Assembly (NCBI RefSeq): GCF_016464305.1
Contig: NZ_JAEIOJ010000002.1
Coordinates: 310,001 to 374,000, forward strand
DNA: 64,000 bases
Origin: Umezawaea beigongshangensis
Lineage (GTDB): Bacteria; Actinomycetota; Actinomycetes; Mycobacteriales; Pseudonocardiaceae
Direction of reading: 5' to 3'
A model generated the notes under the pieces. The model searched no databases. It had not been told where the DNA came from and saw nothing but the letters and a program-made list of their open reading frames with translations. A program made the position numbers and the translations under genes. Of the stretch, positions 22,695 through 31,624 are shown piece by piece. The number at the start of each line of letters is the position of its first letter. Position 1 is the first letter of the stretch.

Positions 22695-24725
22695 TCAGCG
22701 GTTCTTCTTCGCCACCAGGGTCAGCACGTCGTACTTGGCCACCGACGCGCCCTCGCCGTTGACGACGTCGGCGTCCCAGCGGACCTCGCCGTAGTCCTGG
22801 TCCTCGCGCGGGGTGATCTGCTTCGCGGTGAGGGTCACCGTCAGGGCGTCGCCGGGGAAGGTCGGTGTGAGGAACCGCAGGTTCTCCAGGCCGTAGTTGG
22901 CGAGCACCGGACCCGGCTCCGGCGAGACGAACAGACCGGCGGCGAAGGAGACGACGAGGTAGCCGTGCGCGACCCGGCCGCCGAAGAACGGGTTGGCCCG
23001 CGCGGCCTCCTCGTCGGTGTGGGCGTAGAAGGTGTCGCCGGTGAACTCGGCGAAGTGCTCCACGTCCTCCGGGGTCACGGTGCGCGGCCCGGCGGTGACG
23101 CTGTCGCCGACGCGCAGGTCCTCCAGGTGCTTGCGGAACGGGTGCACCTCGCCGGTGGTGCGGGCCGCGCCGGGCGTCCAGCGGCCGGTGATCGCGGTGA
23201 GCACGTCGGGCGAGCCCTGCACGGCGGTGCGCTGCATGTGGTGCAGCACCGCGCGCATCCCGCCCAGCTCCTCGCCGCCGCCGGCGCGGCCGGGACCGCC
23301 GTGCACCAGCGCGGGCAGCGGCGAGCCGTGACCGGTGGACTCCTGCGCGTCGGTGCGGTCCAGCACGAGCATCCGGCCGTGCCACGGGGCCGCGCCCAGC
23401 ACGACGTCGCTGGCGAAAGCCGGGTCCGCGGTGACGATCGAGCCCACGAGGCTGCCGCGGCCGCGCGCGGCCAGCTCCACGGCGTGCTCGGTGGAGGTGT
23501 AGGGCACGAGCGTCGCGACCGGGCCGAACGCCTCGACCTCGTGCGGCTGCGGCGAGTCGGCGTCCGCACGCAGCAGCACGGGCGACAGGAACGCGCCGCG
23601 CTCGGCGTCCGCGCCGACGACGTTCACCCGGTCGGGGTCGCCGAAGACGGTCTCACCGGCCTCCAGGAGCGCCTTCAAGGAACGGCGGACCTCCTCGCGC
23701 TGCTCCAGCCCGGCCAGCGCGCCCATGCGCACCGACTCCTCGGCCGGGTTGCCGATCACGACCTGCGCCAGGCGCGCGGACGCGGCGTCGGCGACGTCGC
23801 CCAGCAGCTCGCGAGGGACGAGCGCACGACGGATCGCGGTGCACTTCTGGCCCGCCTTGACCGTCATCTCGGTCACGAGCTGGTCGACGAACAGGTCGAA
23901 CTCGGGGGTGCCCGCCGTCGCGTCGGGGCCGAGGACCGAGCAGTTCAGCGAGTCGGCCTCGGCGGTGAAGCGCACGGCGTTGCGGACGATCGCCGGGTGG
24001 GTGCGCAGGTGCTGCGCGGTGGACGCGGACCCGGTGAAACCGACGAGGTCCTGCTCGGTCAGGTGGTCCAGCAGGTCCCCCGCGCCGCCGCACAGCAGCT
24101 GGACGCTGCCCTCGGGCAGCAGGCCGGAGGAGACGATCAGCTCGACGAGGCGGTGGGTCAGGTAGGCGGTCTGCGACGCGGGCTTGATCAGCGACGGAAC
24201 CCCGGCGAGGAACGCGGGCGCGAACTTCTCCAGCGGGCCCCACACGGGGAAGTTGAAGGCGTTGATCTGCACGGCGACGCCGCGCCGCGACGTGCACACG
24301 TGCTGGCCGAGGAACGTGCCGCCGCGGCCGAGCGGTTCCACGGCGCCGTCGACGTGCACGGTGGCGTTGGGCAGTTCGCGCTTGGCCTTGCTGGCGTAGC
24401 CGAGCAGGACGCCGATGCCGCCGTCGACGTCCACCAGCGAATCGGTCCTCGTGGCCCCGGTGCGCGCCGACAGCGCGTACAGCTCGGCGCGGTGCTCGCG
24501 CAGGTGCGAGCCGAGCGCCTTGAGCAGCGCGGCGCGCTGGTGGAAGGTCAGCTCGCGCAGGGCCGGCCCGCCGACCGCGCGGCCGTGGCGCAGGGCGGCG
24601 GCGGTGTCGAGCCCGGCCGAGGAGATGCGGGCGACCTCCTCGCCCGTGACGGCGTCGTGCAGCGGCGTCCCCTCGCCCGAAGGGGTGCGCCAGCCACCGG
24701 AGACGTAGCTGCGCAACAGGGTCAT
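22695..24725 (-). CDS. paaZ: Bifunctional oxepin-CoA hydrolase / semialdehyde dehydrogenase
   Basis: The 676-residue protein fuses an aldehyde dehydrogenase (residues 1-520) with a MaoC-like hydratase (about 545-676). The ALDH part has the catalytic Cys295 in 'AGQKCTAIRR' and Glu256 in 'FTAEADSLN'; the MaoC part has 'FAEFTGDTFYAHTDEEAARA' and 'FGGRVAHGYLVVSF'. It opens the oxepin-CoA ring and oxidises the aldehyde in aerobic phenylacetate catabolism. The rest of the pathway (paaABCDE, paaG, paaF, paaH, paaJ) is not in this window. It is divergent from paaI across a PaaR-like operator. Confidence 0.95.
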   Translation of the reverse strand: MTLLRSYVSGGWRTPSGEGTPLHDAVTGEEVARISSAGLDTAAALRHGRAVGGPALRELTFHQRAALLKALGSHLREHRAELYALSARTGATRTDSLVDVDGGIGVLLGYASKAKRELPNATVHVDGAVEPLGRGGTFLGQHVCTSRRGVAVQINAFNFPVWGPLEKFAPAFLAGVPSLIKPASQTAYLTHRLVELIVSSGLLPEGSVQLLCGGAGDLLDHLTEQDLVGFTGSASTAQHLRTHPAIVRNAVRFTAEADSLNCSVLGPDATAGTPEFDLFVDQLVTEMTVKAGQKCTAIRRALVPRELLGDVADAASARLAQVVIGNPAEESVRMGALAGLEQREEVRRSLKALLEAGETVFGDPDRVNVVGADAERGAFLSPVLLRADADSPQPHEVEAFGPVATLVPYTSTEHAVELAARGRGSLVGSIVTADPAFASDVVLGAAPWHGRMLVLDRTDAQESTGHGSPLPALVHGGPGRAGGGEELGGMRAVLHHMQRTAVQGSPDVLTAITGRWTPGAARTTGEVHPFRKHLEDLRVGDSVTAGPRTVTPEDVEHFAEFTGDTFYAHTDEEAARANPFFGGRVAHGYLVVSFAAGLFVSPEPGPVLANYGLENLRFLTPTFPGDALTVTLTAKQITPREDQDYGEVRWDADVVNGEGASVAKYDVLTLVAKKNR

Positions 24726-24838
24726 CGGGGTCGACCTCCTCGTCGGACCGGTCTGCGTCGACCGGTCGTCCGGTGCCGGATGCTAGCGCGGCCGTTGACA
24801 CGGGTCGACACCCGCGACTTGACTCGCACGGGATTCAC

Positions 24839-24858
24839 CCGACCGTCCGTTCGGTCGG
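24839..24858. promoter_or_regulatory. PaaR-like operator between paaZ and paaI
   Basis: CCGACCG (24839-24845) and CGGTCGG (24852-24858) are perfect arms around a 6-base centre. The core reads ACCG-TC-CG-TT-CGGT, which fits the pattern ACCGNNCGNNCGGT that I recall for the TetR-type phenylacetate repressor PaaR of Corynebacterium. A TTGACA (24795-24800) and TTGACT (24819-24824) precede it. No paaR gene is in the window, so control would be in trans. Confidence 0.65.
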
Positions 24859-24887
24859 AGAACCGGATCTGCCGGGGGGAGCGCGGC

Positions 24888-25325
24888 GTGGACGGCGGCA
24901 GCACCGCGGCGCACGCGATGTTCGAGGCCGACGCGGCGTCGCGCGGTCTCGGCATCGAACTCGTGTCGGCGGGCGGGGGCCGTGCCGTCGCCCGGATGGA
25001 GATCGGCCCCGCGATGGTCAACGGTCACGGCATCGCCCACGGCGGCTACGTGTTCCTGCTGGCGGACACCGCCTTCGCGCTCGCCTGCAACAGCCACGGC
25101 CCGGTCACCGTCGCCGCCGGGGCCGACGTCGAGTTCGTCGCGCCGGCCCGGCTGGGCGACGTGCTGGTCGCGACCGCGCGGGAGCGCGCCCGCTGGGGTC
25201 GCAGCGGGATCTACGACGTGACCGTGCACCGCGACGCCCCGGACGGCCCGGACGGCCCGGCCGTCGTCGCCGAGTTCCGCGGCCGCAGCCGCGTGCTGCG
25301 CGACCCCGTCCCCCGTCCCCGGTGA
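24888..25325 (+). CDS. paaI: Hydroxyphenylacetyl-CoA thioesterase
   Basis: The 145-residue hotdog-fold thioesterase has the PaaI signature 'MVNGHGIAHGGYVFLLADTA' (Asp in the ADTAF catalytic position) and 'VEFVAPARLGDVLVATARER'. In phenylacetate degradation it rescues CoA by hydrolysing dead-end hydroxyphenylacetyl-CoA and related thioesters. The GTG at 24888 has a GGGGGGAG site seven bases upstream. A paaK remnant starts seven bases after its stop, so the original operon was probably paaI-paaK. Confidence 0.93.
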   Translation: MDGGSTAAHAMFEADAASRGLGIELVSAGGGRAVARMEIGPAMVNGHGIAHGGYVFLLADTAFALACNSHGPVTVAAGADVEFVAPARLGDVLVATARERARWGRSGIYDVTVHRDAPDGPDGPAVVAEFRGRSRVLRDPVPRPR

Positions 25326-25332
25326 GGAGCCC

Positions 25333-25521
25333 GTGACCACTCCGGCGCGCAGGCTCGGCGACCCACCGGCGGCGGACGAGCTGGACGCCGCGGCACGCCC
25401 ACGACGACGTCCCCACCTGCCGCGGGAAGTTCGACGGGACCGGCGTCCGCCCCGGCGGCCGCAGCTCGCCGGAGGACCTCGTGCCGGCCGACGCCGCGCC
25501 ACCGGCCCGCGCCGGACGTGA
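25333..25521 (+). pseudogene. paaK: Remnant of phenylacetate-CoA ligase gene (paaK), N-terminal part only
   Basis: A GTG with GAGGAG five bases upstream begins 'TTPARRLGDPPAADELDAAA', which resembles a PaaK N-terminus. After a frame change near 25393 the sequence reads 'RHAHDDVPTCRGKFDGTGVR', then 'PGGRSSPEDL', the PaaK stretch usually seen as RHAY-x-x-VP-x-YR-x-KFD. About 15 residues before RHAH and the remaining 350 or so residues are missing. It sits directly after paaI, where paaK is commonly found. The initiation site is still intact although the gene is dead. Confidence 0.7.
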
Positions 25522-25620
25522 GCTGTGCGCGCGGCGTCACAGTCCGCGCGCCGTACGCCTCCGGGCAGCTGTGCCAGGCTGGAGGAGTCACACCCGCTCA
25601 CAGACTGGTTGGTCGTCACG

Positions 25621-25899
25621 ATGACTGCGGACTCCTCGACCGTCGAGGTCGAGTTCTACTGGCGCCCGGGGTGCGGGTTCTGCCTCTCGCTGCGCTCCGC
25701 GCTGCGCGGCACGGACCTGACCGTCCGCGAGGTCAACATCTGGGAGGACCCGGAGGCCGCGGCGCGGGTGCGCTCGGTGGCCGACGGCAACGAGGTCGTG
25801 CCCACGGTGTTCGTCGGGGACGAGGCCCTGGTGAACCCCAGCGCGAGCGAGGTCGTGGCGGCCCACCGGCGGCAGTCGCCGGACGCCGGGGCGAGCTGA
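25621..25899 (+). CDS. Glutaredoxin-like protein (mycoredoxin type)
   Basis: The 92-residue thioredoxin-fold protein has 'VEFYWRPGCGFCLSLRSALR' with the CGFC redox site, 'VREVNIWEDPEAAARVRSVA' and the cis-Pro in 'NEVVPTVFVGDEALVNPSAS'. This is the layout of actinobacterial mycoredoxin-like proteins, which reduce mycothiol mixed disulfides. The variant first motif (WRPGCGFC rather than TTPWCGYC) marks it as a paralogue of the main mycoredoxin. The ATG at 25621 is where homology begins; the ribosome site is weak. Confidence 0.88.
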   Translation: MTADSSTVEVEFYWRPGCGFCLSLRSALRGTDLTVREVNIWEDPEAAARVRSVADGNEVVPTVFVGDEALVNPSASEVVAAHRRQSPDAGAS

Positions 25900-25981
25900 C
25901 ACCCGCTCGGGGGATGGCGCGGGGGCACGACCGGGTTTTGTGTTGACCCGGAGTTCCCGTTCCCGACGTCGGAGGATCCAC

Positions 25982-27025
25982 GTGACCGCGCCCCGGCCGA
26001 GCATCGACCCCGTGATCTGGACGCCTCCCGCGGCACCGCCGCGAGCCCGGCGCGGGAGCGGTGACGTGCCGATGCCCGCAGTGCGGCTGCTCGACGTGAT
26101 CGGCACCGGCCCCGAGGACGTCGTGCTCGACGCGGAGGGCCGGGTGCTCACCGGTGTCGAGGACGGTCGCGTCCTGCGGCTGTCCCCCGAGGGCGACCGC
26201 GTCGAGGTGGTGGCCGACACCGGCGGGCGTCCGCTGGGCGTGGAGGTCGACCGCGACGGGACGCTCGTCGTGTCCGACGCCCACCGGGGACTGCTGCGCG
26301 TCGACCCCGCCGACGGCGCGGTGACCACGCTCGTCGCCACCGGGGACGACGCCGGTGGCGCCCCGCTGACGCTGTGCGACAACGCGACCGTCGGCGCGGA
26401 CGGCACGATCTTCTTCAGCGACTCCTCCGGCCGGTTCGCCCTCGAACACTGGCAGGCGGACCTGCTGGAGCACTCCGGCACCGGCCGGTTGCTGCGCCGC
26501 GATCCGGACGGGTCGGTCGAGCCCGTGCTGACCGGCCTGCACTTCGCCAACGGCGTGGCCCTGGCCGAGGACGAGTCGTTCGTCGTGGTCGCCGAGACCG
26601 GCGCCTACCGGCTGACCCGGCTGTGGCTGACCGGACCGGCCGCAGGCACCACGGGCGTGCTCGTGGACAACCTGCCGGGGTTCCCGGACAACGTCGCCCT
26701 CGGCGACGACGGGCTGCTGTGGGTGGCGCTGGCGTCGCCGCGCAACGCGCTGATCGACCGCCTCGCGCCGCGGCACCCGGTGTTGCGCCGAGCGCTGTGG
26801 GCGCTGCCGCCGGCCCTGCACCCCGCACCCGCGAACACCGCCTGGGTGCAGGCGTACACCCCGCGGGGAGAGCTGGTCCACGACCTCCAGTCGACCGTCG
26901 AGGGCTTCTCGGCGGTCACCGGGGTGCGGGTGCGCGACGGCGCGGTGTGGCTCGGCAGCCTGTACGGCGGCCACGTGGCCACGTTCGCGCCGCCTCCGGC
27001 GAGGAACACCGCCGGGCCCGCCTGA
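25982..27025 (+). CDS. SMP-30/gluconolactonase/strictosidine-synthase-like beta-propeller
   Basis: The 347-residue protein shows 'GTGPEDVVLDAEGRVLTGVE', 'GTIFFSDSSGRFALEHWQAD', 'HFANGVALAEDESFVVVAET' and 'FPDNVALGDDGLLWVALASP', the repeated metal-binding strands of the SMP-30/strictosidine synthase propeller (six blades). It has no signal peptide. Relatives hydrolyse lactones or lipophilic esters; the 'W/F...PDN' metal ligands are conserved, but the substrate is not predictable. The GTG at 25982 follows GGAGG. It shares a terminator with the convergent peroxidase. Confidence 0.85.
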   Translation: MTAPRPSIDPVIWTPPAAPPRARRGSGDVPMPAVRLLDVIGTGPEDVVLDAEGRVLTGVEDGRVLRLSPEGDRVEVVADTGGRPLGVEVDRDGTLVVSDAHRGLLRVDPADGAVTTLVATGDDAGGAPLTLCDNATVGADGTIFFSDSSGRFALEHWQADLLEHSGTGRLLRRDPDGSVEPVLTGLHFANGVALAEDESFVVVAETGAYRLTRLWLTGPAAGTTGVLVDNLPGFPDNVALGDDGLLWVALASPRNALIDRLAPRHPVLRRALWALPPALHPAPANTAWVQAYTPRGELVHDLQSTVEGFSAVTGVRVRDGAVWLGSLYGGHVATFAPPPARNTAGPA

Positions 27026-27048
27026 ACGCGCAGGCGGGCCCGGCGGTG
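27007..27048. terminator. Bidirectional terminator hairpin
   Basis: Perfect 18-bp arms (27007-27024 and 27031-27048) with a 6-base loop AACGCG; the left arm lies within the last codons of the SMP-30-like gene. It ends eleven bases before the convergent peroxidase stop, so it can serve both genes. Confidence 0.85.
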
Positions 27049-27058
27049 GACGGATCGG

Positions 27059-28759
27059 CTACCGGACGCCGGCGAAGCGCAACAGGTCGCCGATCGTGCT
27101 GATCTCACCCCCGTCCGGCAGGCGCACCCCCTGCTCGGGGCTCCAGCCGGGCTGGTTGAGGTAGGACTCGGGGTCGTGCCGGAGCTGGCCGATGATCGTC
27201 TCGTTGACGATCCGGCTGCCCACCGGTCCCAGCGCGTTGCCCTCGCCGAGGACCTCGGCCTCCTTCAGGAGGTAGAACCACAGCGGGGTCTCGTCGAGGA
27301 ACCCGCCGTCGACCAGCGCGGTCCGCAGCTCGACACCGGTGCCCTGGAGCAGCTGCTCCGGCGTGAGGACCGGCACCTGCAACCTGCGGGCGACGGCCTG
27401 GCCGGTGGGCAGGCCGAGCTTGTACCCGCGCAGCAGGTTGCGCCGCGCGAGCCGCTTCACGACGCCGCGCACGAGTTCGGTGATCTCCTCGCTCCTGCCC
27501 TCGTTCAGCAGCTCTCGCAGCGGTGGCGCGAGCTGCGTGTCGATCTTGCGGGCGAAGCGGTCGGGCAGCGGGTCGGCCTTGTCGACGAACCGGTTCCAGT
27601 CGATGATCCAGTTGTGCGGCAGCGACGTCGCCTGGCCCGCGAGAGGCGGGTCGGCCTTGCCGGTGAACGTGAAGAGCAGGTCGAAGGTGGCCGAGGGCAG
27701 CAACGGGTTCTGGCCCTCCGCCGCCCGGCCGAAGTTCAGGTTGAAGTCGTAGGAGCCGCGCACCAGCGTGTGCCCGAAGCGGAACGCCGCCGTGGAGTGC
27801 TCCAGCGGCATGAACGCCTCGCCCCGCGGCCGGTACAGCGGGTCGTCGGTCTCCAGCACCTCGTCGGTGACGCCGTCGGCGGTCACGGTCTTGAGGAAGT
27901 CGTGCACCACGAGCCACTGGTAGTGCCAGCGGACGAGGTCGCGCGCCCGGAAGAAGACCTCCTCGGGGGTCGTCAGCTCCGGCTCGTCGGCGCGCACCTG
28001 GGCGACGACGGCGTTGTGGAAGCGCAGGAACGCCACGTGGAGCTGCGCGACGATCAGGTTCTCGTCGTCGCGGTCGTCGGCGACGAGCGCCGTGCCCGTC
28101 TCGTCGCGGGGCAGGTCGCGCCGGAGGTCGCCCTCCGGGGGGACCCGGAGACCGGGGATCGGGTTGCCGCCGAGGTCGTTGACCGCGGCGGTGCCGATGA
28201 CGAACTCGGCGCCGTCGTAGAACGCGGCGGCCTCGGTGGGCTCCCCGTCCCCGAAGGTCGGGCCGTCGCCGTAGAGCGAGTCGAGGTTCAGCGCGGGCTG
28301 GCGCAGGTTGCGCAGTCGTTCGAGCACCTCGTTCGGCCGGATCGGGTCCGGGTCGCCGTCGGTGATGCTGATGTCGGCGTCGCGGTCGGTGTTCGCGGTC
28401 AGGTCGTGGTCGATGAACTGACCCCAGTAGGTGTAGACGGGCGGGATCGTCGAGTTGCCGTCCGGCTGGAGGTCGAACGGACTCGCCGGGGCCTCCTCCG
28501 CCATCGCGAAGCCCAGCGCCTTGAGGTAGGCGACCATCTCGGCCGGGTTGTCGTCGGACAGGTGTCGGCGCGGGTAGCGCCGGGCCAGGTCCGGAAAGAG
28601 GTAGCCGAACGGCGTCGTGTCCGGATCGGACTCCTCCGCCACCGACTTGAGCGCGCTGATCCCCTCCTGCGTCTGCACCAGCTCCGCCGCTTCGGGCGTG
28701 CCGTCGTCCACGGCGTGCCCCCCGTGCGCCAGATCTCTCAGCACTCGGCTCAGAGCCAT
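27059..28759 (-). CDS. Haem peroxidase, animal-type (peroxidase-cyclooxygenase superfamily)
   Basis: The protein of about 566 residues has the distal-His motif 'YTYWGQFIDHDLTANTDRDA' (His118), which includes the Ca-binding and haem-linking acidic residue, and the proximal-His region 'HSTAAFRFGHTLVRGSYDFN'. 'IVAQLHVAFLRFHNAVVAQV' is also characteristic. It lacks a signal peptide. Bacterial members (peroxicins and related) oxidise halides or thiocyanate or act on organic substrates; the specific reaction is not visible. The ATG at 28759 is preferred because GGGGGAG precedes it and an ATG six bases earlier lacks spacing. The LAL regulator gene lies upstream. Confidence 0.9.
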   Translation of the reverse strand: MALSRVLRDLAHGGHAVDDGTPEAAELVQTQEGISALKSVAEESDPDTTPFGYLFPDLARRYPRRHLSDDNPAEMVAYLKALGFAMAEEAPASPFDLQPDGNSTIPPVYTYWGQFIDHDLTANTDRDADISITDGDPDPIRPNEVLERLRNLRQPALNLDSLYGDGPTFGDGEPTEAAAFYDGAEFVIGTAAVNDLGGNPIPGLRVPPEGDLRRDLPRDETGTALVADDRDDENLIVAQLHVAFLRFHNAVVAQVRADEPELTTPEEVFFRARDLVRWHYQWLVVHDFLKTVTADGVTDEVLETDDPLYRPRGEAFMPLEHSTAAFRFGHTLVRGSYDFNLNFGRAAEGQNPLLPSATFDLLFTFTGKADPPLAGQATSLPHNWIIDWNRFVDKADPLPDRFARKIDTQLAPPLRELLNEGRSEEITELVRGVVKRLARRNLLRGYKLGLPTGQAVARRLQVPVLTPEQLLQGTGVELRTALVDGGFLDETPLWFYLLKEAEVLGEGNALGPVGSRIVNETIIGQLRHDPESYLNQPGWSPEQGVRLPDGGEISTIGDLLRFAGVR

Positions 28760-28798
28760 GACCACTCCCCCTCGGTTCTTCCCCCGTCGACTCCCTGC

Positions 28799-28818
28799 GG
28801 GCCGGGCGGACCCGGCCC
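28799..28818 (-). terminator. Hairpin after the LAL regulator gene
   Basis: GGGCCGGG (28799-28806), loop CGGA, CCCGGCCC (28811-28818), lying 47 bases past the LAL stop on the minus strand and before the peroxidase start. Confidence 0.5.
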
Positions 28819-28864
28819 CCTCCGAGCCTTCTCCCCGCCCGGTGTCGCGGCATCGGGGAACTCC

Positions 28865-31624
28865 CTACGCCTGCGCCCTCGCCGGGGAGGCGAACCGGCG
28901 GGTGAGCTCGGTGCGCGAGCGGATGCCCAGCTTGCGGTAGGTGCGGGTGAGGTGGGCCTCGACCGTCTTGCGGGAGATGAACAGCGCGGCAGCGGCCTCG
29001 GTGTTGTTCATGCCGTCCGCGACGGCCCGCGCGGTCTGGAACTCCTGCGGGGTGAGGACCTCCAGGCCGGTGCGGCCGGTGTCGCCGCCGACGTCGGCGC
29101 GCGCGCCCGTGGCCGCCAGCTCGGTCTCCGCGCGGGCCGCCCAGGGCCGTGCCCCGAGGTCCTGGAAGGTGGCGAGCGCCTCGCGCAGCGGTGACCGCGC
29201 CGCCAGGGGACGGCGGAGCCTGCGCAGCGTCTCCGCCCGGCACAACAGGGTCCTGGCCCGCTCGAACGGCGTCGGCAGTCGCGAGTGGAGGGTCGTCGCG
29301 CGGGCGAAGTGCTCCTCGGCGGTGTCCGCGTCGTCGCTGAGCGCGCCGCGCCCGCGGGCGGCCACGGCGGCGGGGTGCGCGAGGCCGGTGGCGTCGGCGC
29401 GCTCCTCCAGCACGGTCAGCACGTCGCGGGCGCGCTCGGCCTCGCCGGTTCTGATCAGCGACTCCACCAGGTCCCCGACGAACAGCGCGACGCCGGGGTG
29501 CCGCCAGCCCGTCTCACCGGCGTGCTCCCACGCCAGCCCCAGGTGGCGCGCGGCGGTGTCGGGATCTCCCTCTCCCAGCGCGGCCAGCCCGAGCACGGCG
29601 GGCACGTGCGTCCGCAGCAGTTCGACGTCCGCCCCGCCGGCCGCGCGGCGCGCGCGCTCGATCCGCCGGCGGCTCGACGCGGCGTCGCCGCGCGCGGCGT
29701 CGAGCCGGCCCAGGGTGGACAGCAGCCTGCCGACGACGTCGGTCTGCGCCATCTCCTCGGCCCACCGCAGGCCCTCACCGGCGTCGGTGGCCGCCGCGGC
29801 CCAGTGCCCGCTCCACCAGCCCAGCTCGGCGCGGTGCGCGAGCGCCAGCGGCAGGGCGACCGGCGCACCGGCCCGCCGTCCGGCCTCCAGCACGCGCCCG
29901 AGGACCGGGCGCGCGCCCTCGGCGTCCTCCAGCCACGCCGAGCAGCGGGCCAGGAGCACGAGGGGGAGCTGGTCGTGCACCGGGTCGGCCAGCTCCGCGA
30001 AGGAGGCCACCGCGCGCAGCCGGGCGGCGGCCTCGGCGGCGCGGCCGTCGAGCAGCAGCGCGGTGGCGGCCACCACCTCCGCAGCGGGCGGCACCTCTCC
30101 CGCCGGGCGGATCTCGTCGGCCCGGCGGACCAGGGCGACCGCCCGCCGCACGTCGCCCGCGGTCACCGCGGACAGCGCCGCCTCGACGTGCAGGGCGGCG
30201 GCGCGGGAGGAGTCGACCGGCAGGACCGCGACGGCCGCGCGCACCAGGCCCTCGGCGGCGTGCAGCGGGTCGCCCAGCGCGGCGCGGGCGCGGGAGCGCA
30301 CGACCTCGACGTCCGCGGCGAACGCGGGATCGGCGCGCAGCGCCAGCGCCTCGTCGCACCAGGAGAGCGCCGGGTGCGCCTCGCCCGCGGCGTGCGCGCG
30401 GGCGGCGGCGGCGAGCAGGCGGTCGGCGGCGCGTCGCGGGTCCGAGGTCAGCTCGGCGGCCCGGTGCCAGCTGCGGGCGGCCGGGCCGAACCGCACCGGT
30501 TCGGCGGAGACGGCGGCCACGAGGTCGTCGGCCGCCGCGTCGTCGGGCGCGGTGAGCGGGGCGGCGAGGTACCAGGCGCGCTGGTGACCGGTGGCCCGGT
30601 CGGCCAGCGTGCGGTGGACGAGCCCCAGCACGTCGCGCGGGACGCGCTCCTCGACGACCTGGCGCAGGAGCGGGTGCCGCAGCCGCAGTCCGCCGGGGAG
30701 CACCCGCACCAGCCCGGCGTGCTGGGCGTCGAACAGGTCGTCGAGCGAACCACCGAGCGCGGCGAGCACCTCCGCGACGTCGCCGGGCGCACCGCTGGCC
30801 GCGACGACGCACAGCGCGACGCGGGTGCGCTCCGGCAGCGCGTCGACCACGCGCGACCAGGTGCGGTGCAGCACCGGTCCCAGCACGGGCCGCTCCGGCG
30901 CCGGTGCGCCCGGTCCGGCGTCGTGCAGCAGGACCGACGGCGAGGCGGACACCGTCTCCACGACGGCCAGCGGGTTGCCGCCGGTCCGCTCGACGATCCG
31001 GTCCAGCACCCGCGGCGGCACGTCGACGCCCAGCGCGGCGACCAGCTCGCGGCACTCCCGCGCGGACAGCCCCTCCAGGGCGACGGTCGGCAGGTCCAGC
31101 GCGAGGGCGTAGCTGCCGGGCTGGTCCCGCACGGCCAGCGCGACGAACACGCCCTCCCAGGCGAGCCTGCGGGCCACGAACAGCAGGAGCTGCTGCGACG
31201 GCGGGTCGACCCACTGGAAGTCGTCCACCACGACGAGCAGCGGCTGCCGCTCGCCCGCGGCGGTCAGCACGCCGAGCGCGCCCGCGCAGGCGGCCAGCGG
31301 GCTGGCCACCGCGCCCGGCACGAGCGACAGGCTGACCTCCAGCGCGTCGCGCTGCACCTCCGGCAGCCGCTCGAACACGTCGCGCAGCGGCAGCAGCAGG
31401 TCCGCGGCGACCGCGAACGGCAGCGACGCCTCCGACTCGACCCCGCGCACCCGCAGCACGCGGGGCACGGTCGCCGCGACCCGCTCCAGCAGCGCGGTCT
31501 TCCCGACCCCGGCCTCTCCCCTGACCACGACCGCCCCGCCGGTCCCGCTCACCAGTCCGGTGAGCAGTTCTCTCTCGTGCTGACGCCCCACGAAGGGGCG
31601 GTCCTCCCCGCTGACGACGTGCAT
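28865..31624 (-). CDS. LAL-type LuxR-family transcriptional regulator (large ATP-binding)
   Basis: The 919-residue protein has a STAND-type ATPase start: Walker A GEAGVGKT (residues 36-43) and Walker B 'LLVVVDDFQWVDPPSQQLLL'. A long helical repeat region of TPR type fills the middle, and a C-terminal LuxR helix-turn-helix ('LTPQEFQTARAVADGMNNTE', 'ALFISRKTVEAHLTRTYRKL') ends it. Such regulators activate secondary-metabolite or sugar-utilisation genes after ATP and inducer binding. GGGGGGA lies four bases before the ATG at 31624. Its target is not clear; the peroxidase gene is next on the same strand. Confidence 0.92.
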   Translation of the reverse strand: MHVVSGEDRPFVGRQHERELLTGLVSGTGGAVVVRGEAGVGKTALLERVAATVPRVLRVRGVESEASLPFAVAADLLLPLRDVFERLPEVQRDALEVSLSLVPGAVASPLAACAGALGVLTAAGERQPLLVVVDDFQWVDPPSQQLLLFVARRLAWEGVFVALAVRDQPGSYALALDLPTVALEGLSARECRELVAALGVDVPPRVLDRIVERTGGNPLAVVETVSASPSVLLHDAGPGAPAPERPVLGPVLHRTWSRVVDALPERTRVALCVVAASGAPGDVAEVLAALGGSLDDLFDAQHAGLVRVLPGGLRLRHPLLRQVVEERVPRDVLGLVHRTLADRATGHQRAWYLAAPLTAPDDAAADDLVAAVSAEPVRFGPAARSWHRAAELTSDPRRAADRLLAAAARAHAAGEAHPALSWCDEALALRADPAFAADVEVVRSRARAALGDPLHAAEGLVRAAVAVLPVDSSRAAALHVEAALSAVTAGDVRRAVALVRRADEIRPAGEVPPAAEVVAATALLLDGRAAEAAARLRAVASFAELADPVHDQLPLVLLARCSAWLEDAEGARPVLGRVLEAGRRAGAPVALPLALAHRAELGWWSGHWAAAATDAGEGLRWAEEMAQTDVVGRLLSTLGRLDAARGDAASSRRRIERARRAAGGADVELLRTHVPAVLGLAALGEGDPDTAARHLGLAWEHAGETGWRHPGVALFVGDLVESLIRTGEAERARDVLTVLEERADATGLAHPAAVAARGRGALSDDADTAEEHFARATTLHSRLPTPFERARTLLCRAETLRRLRRPLAARSPLREALATFQDLGARPWAARAETELAATGARADVGGDTGRTGLEVLTPQEFQTARAVADGMNNTEAAAALFISRKTVEAHLTRTYRKLGIRSRTELTRRFASPARAQA

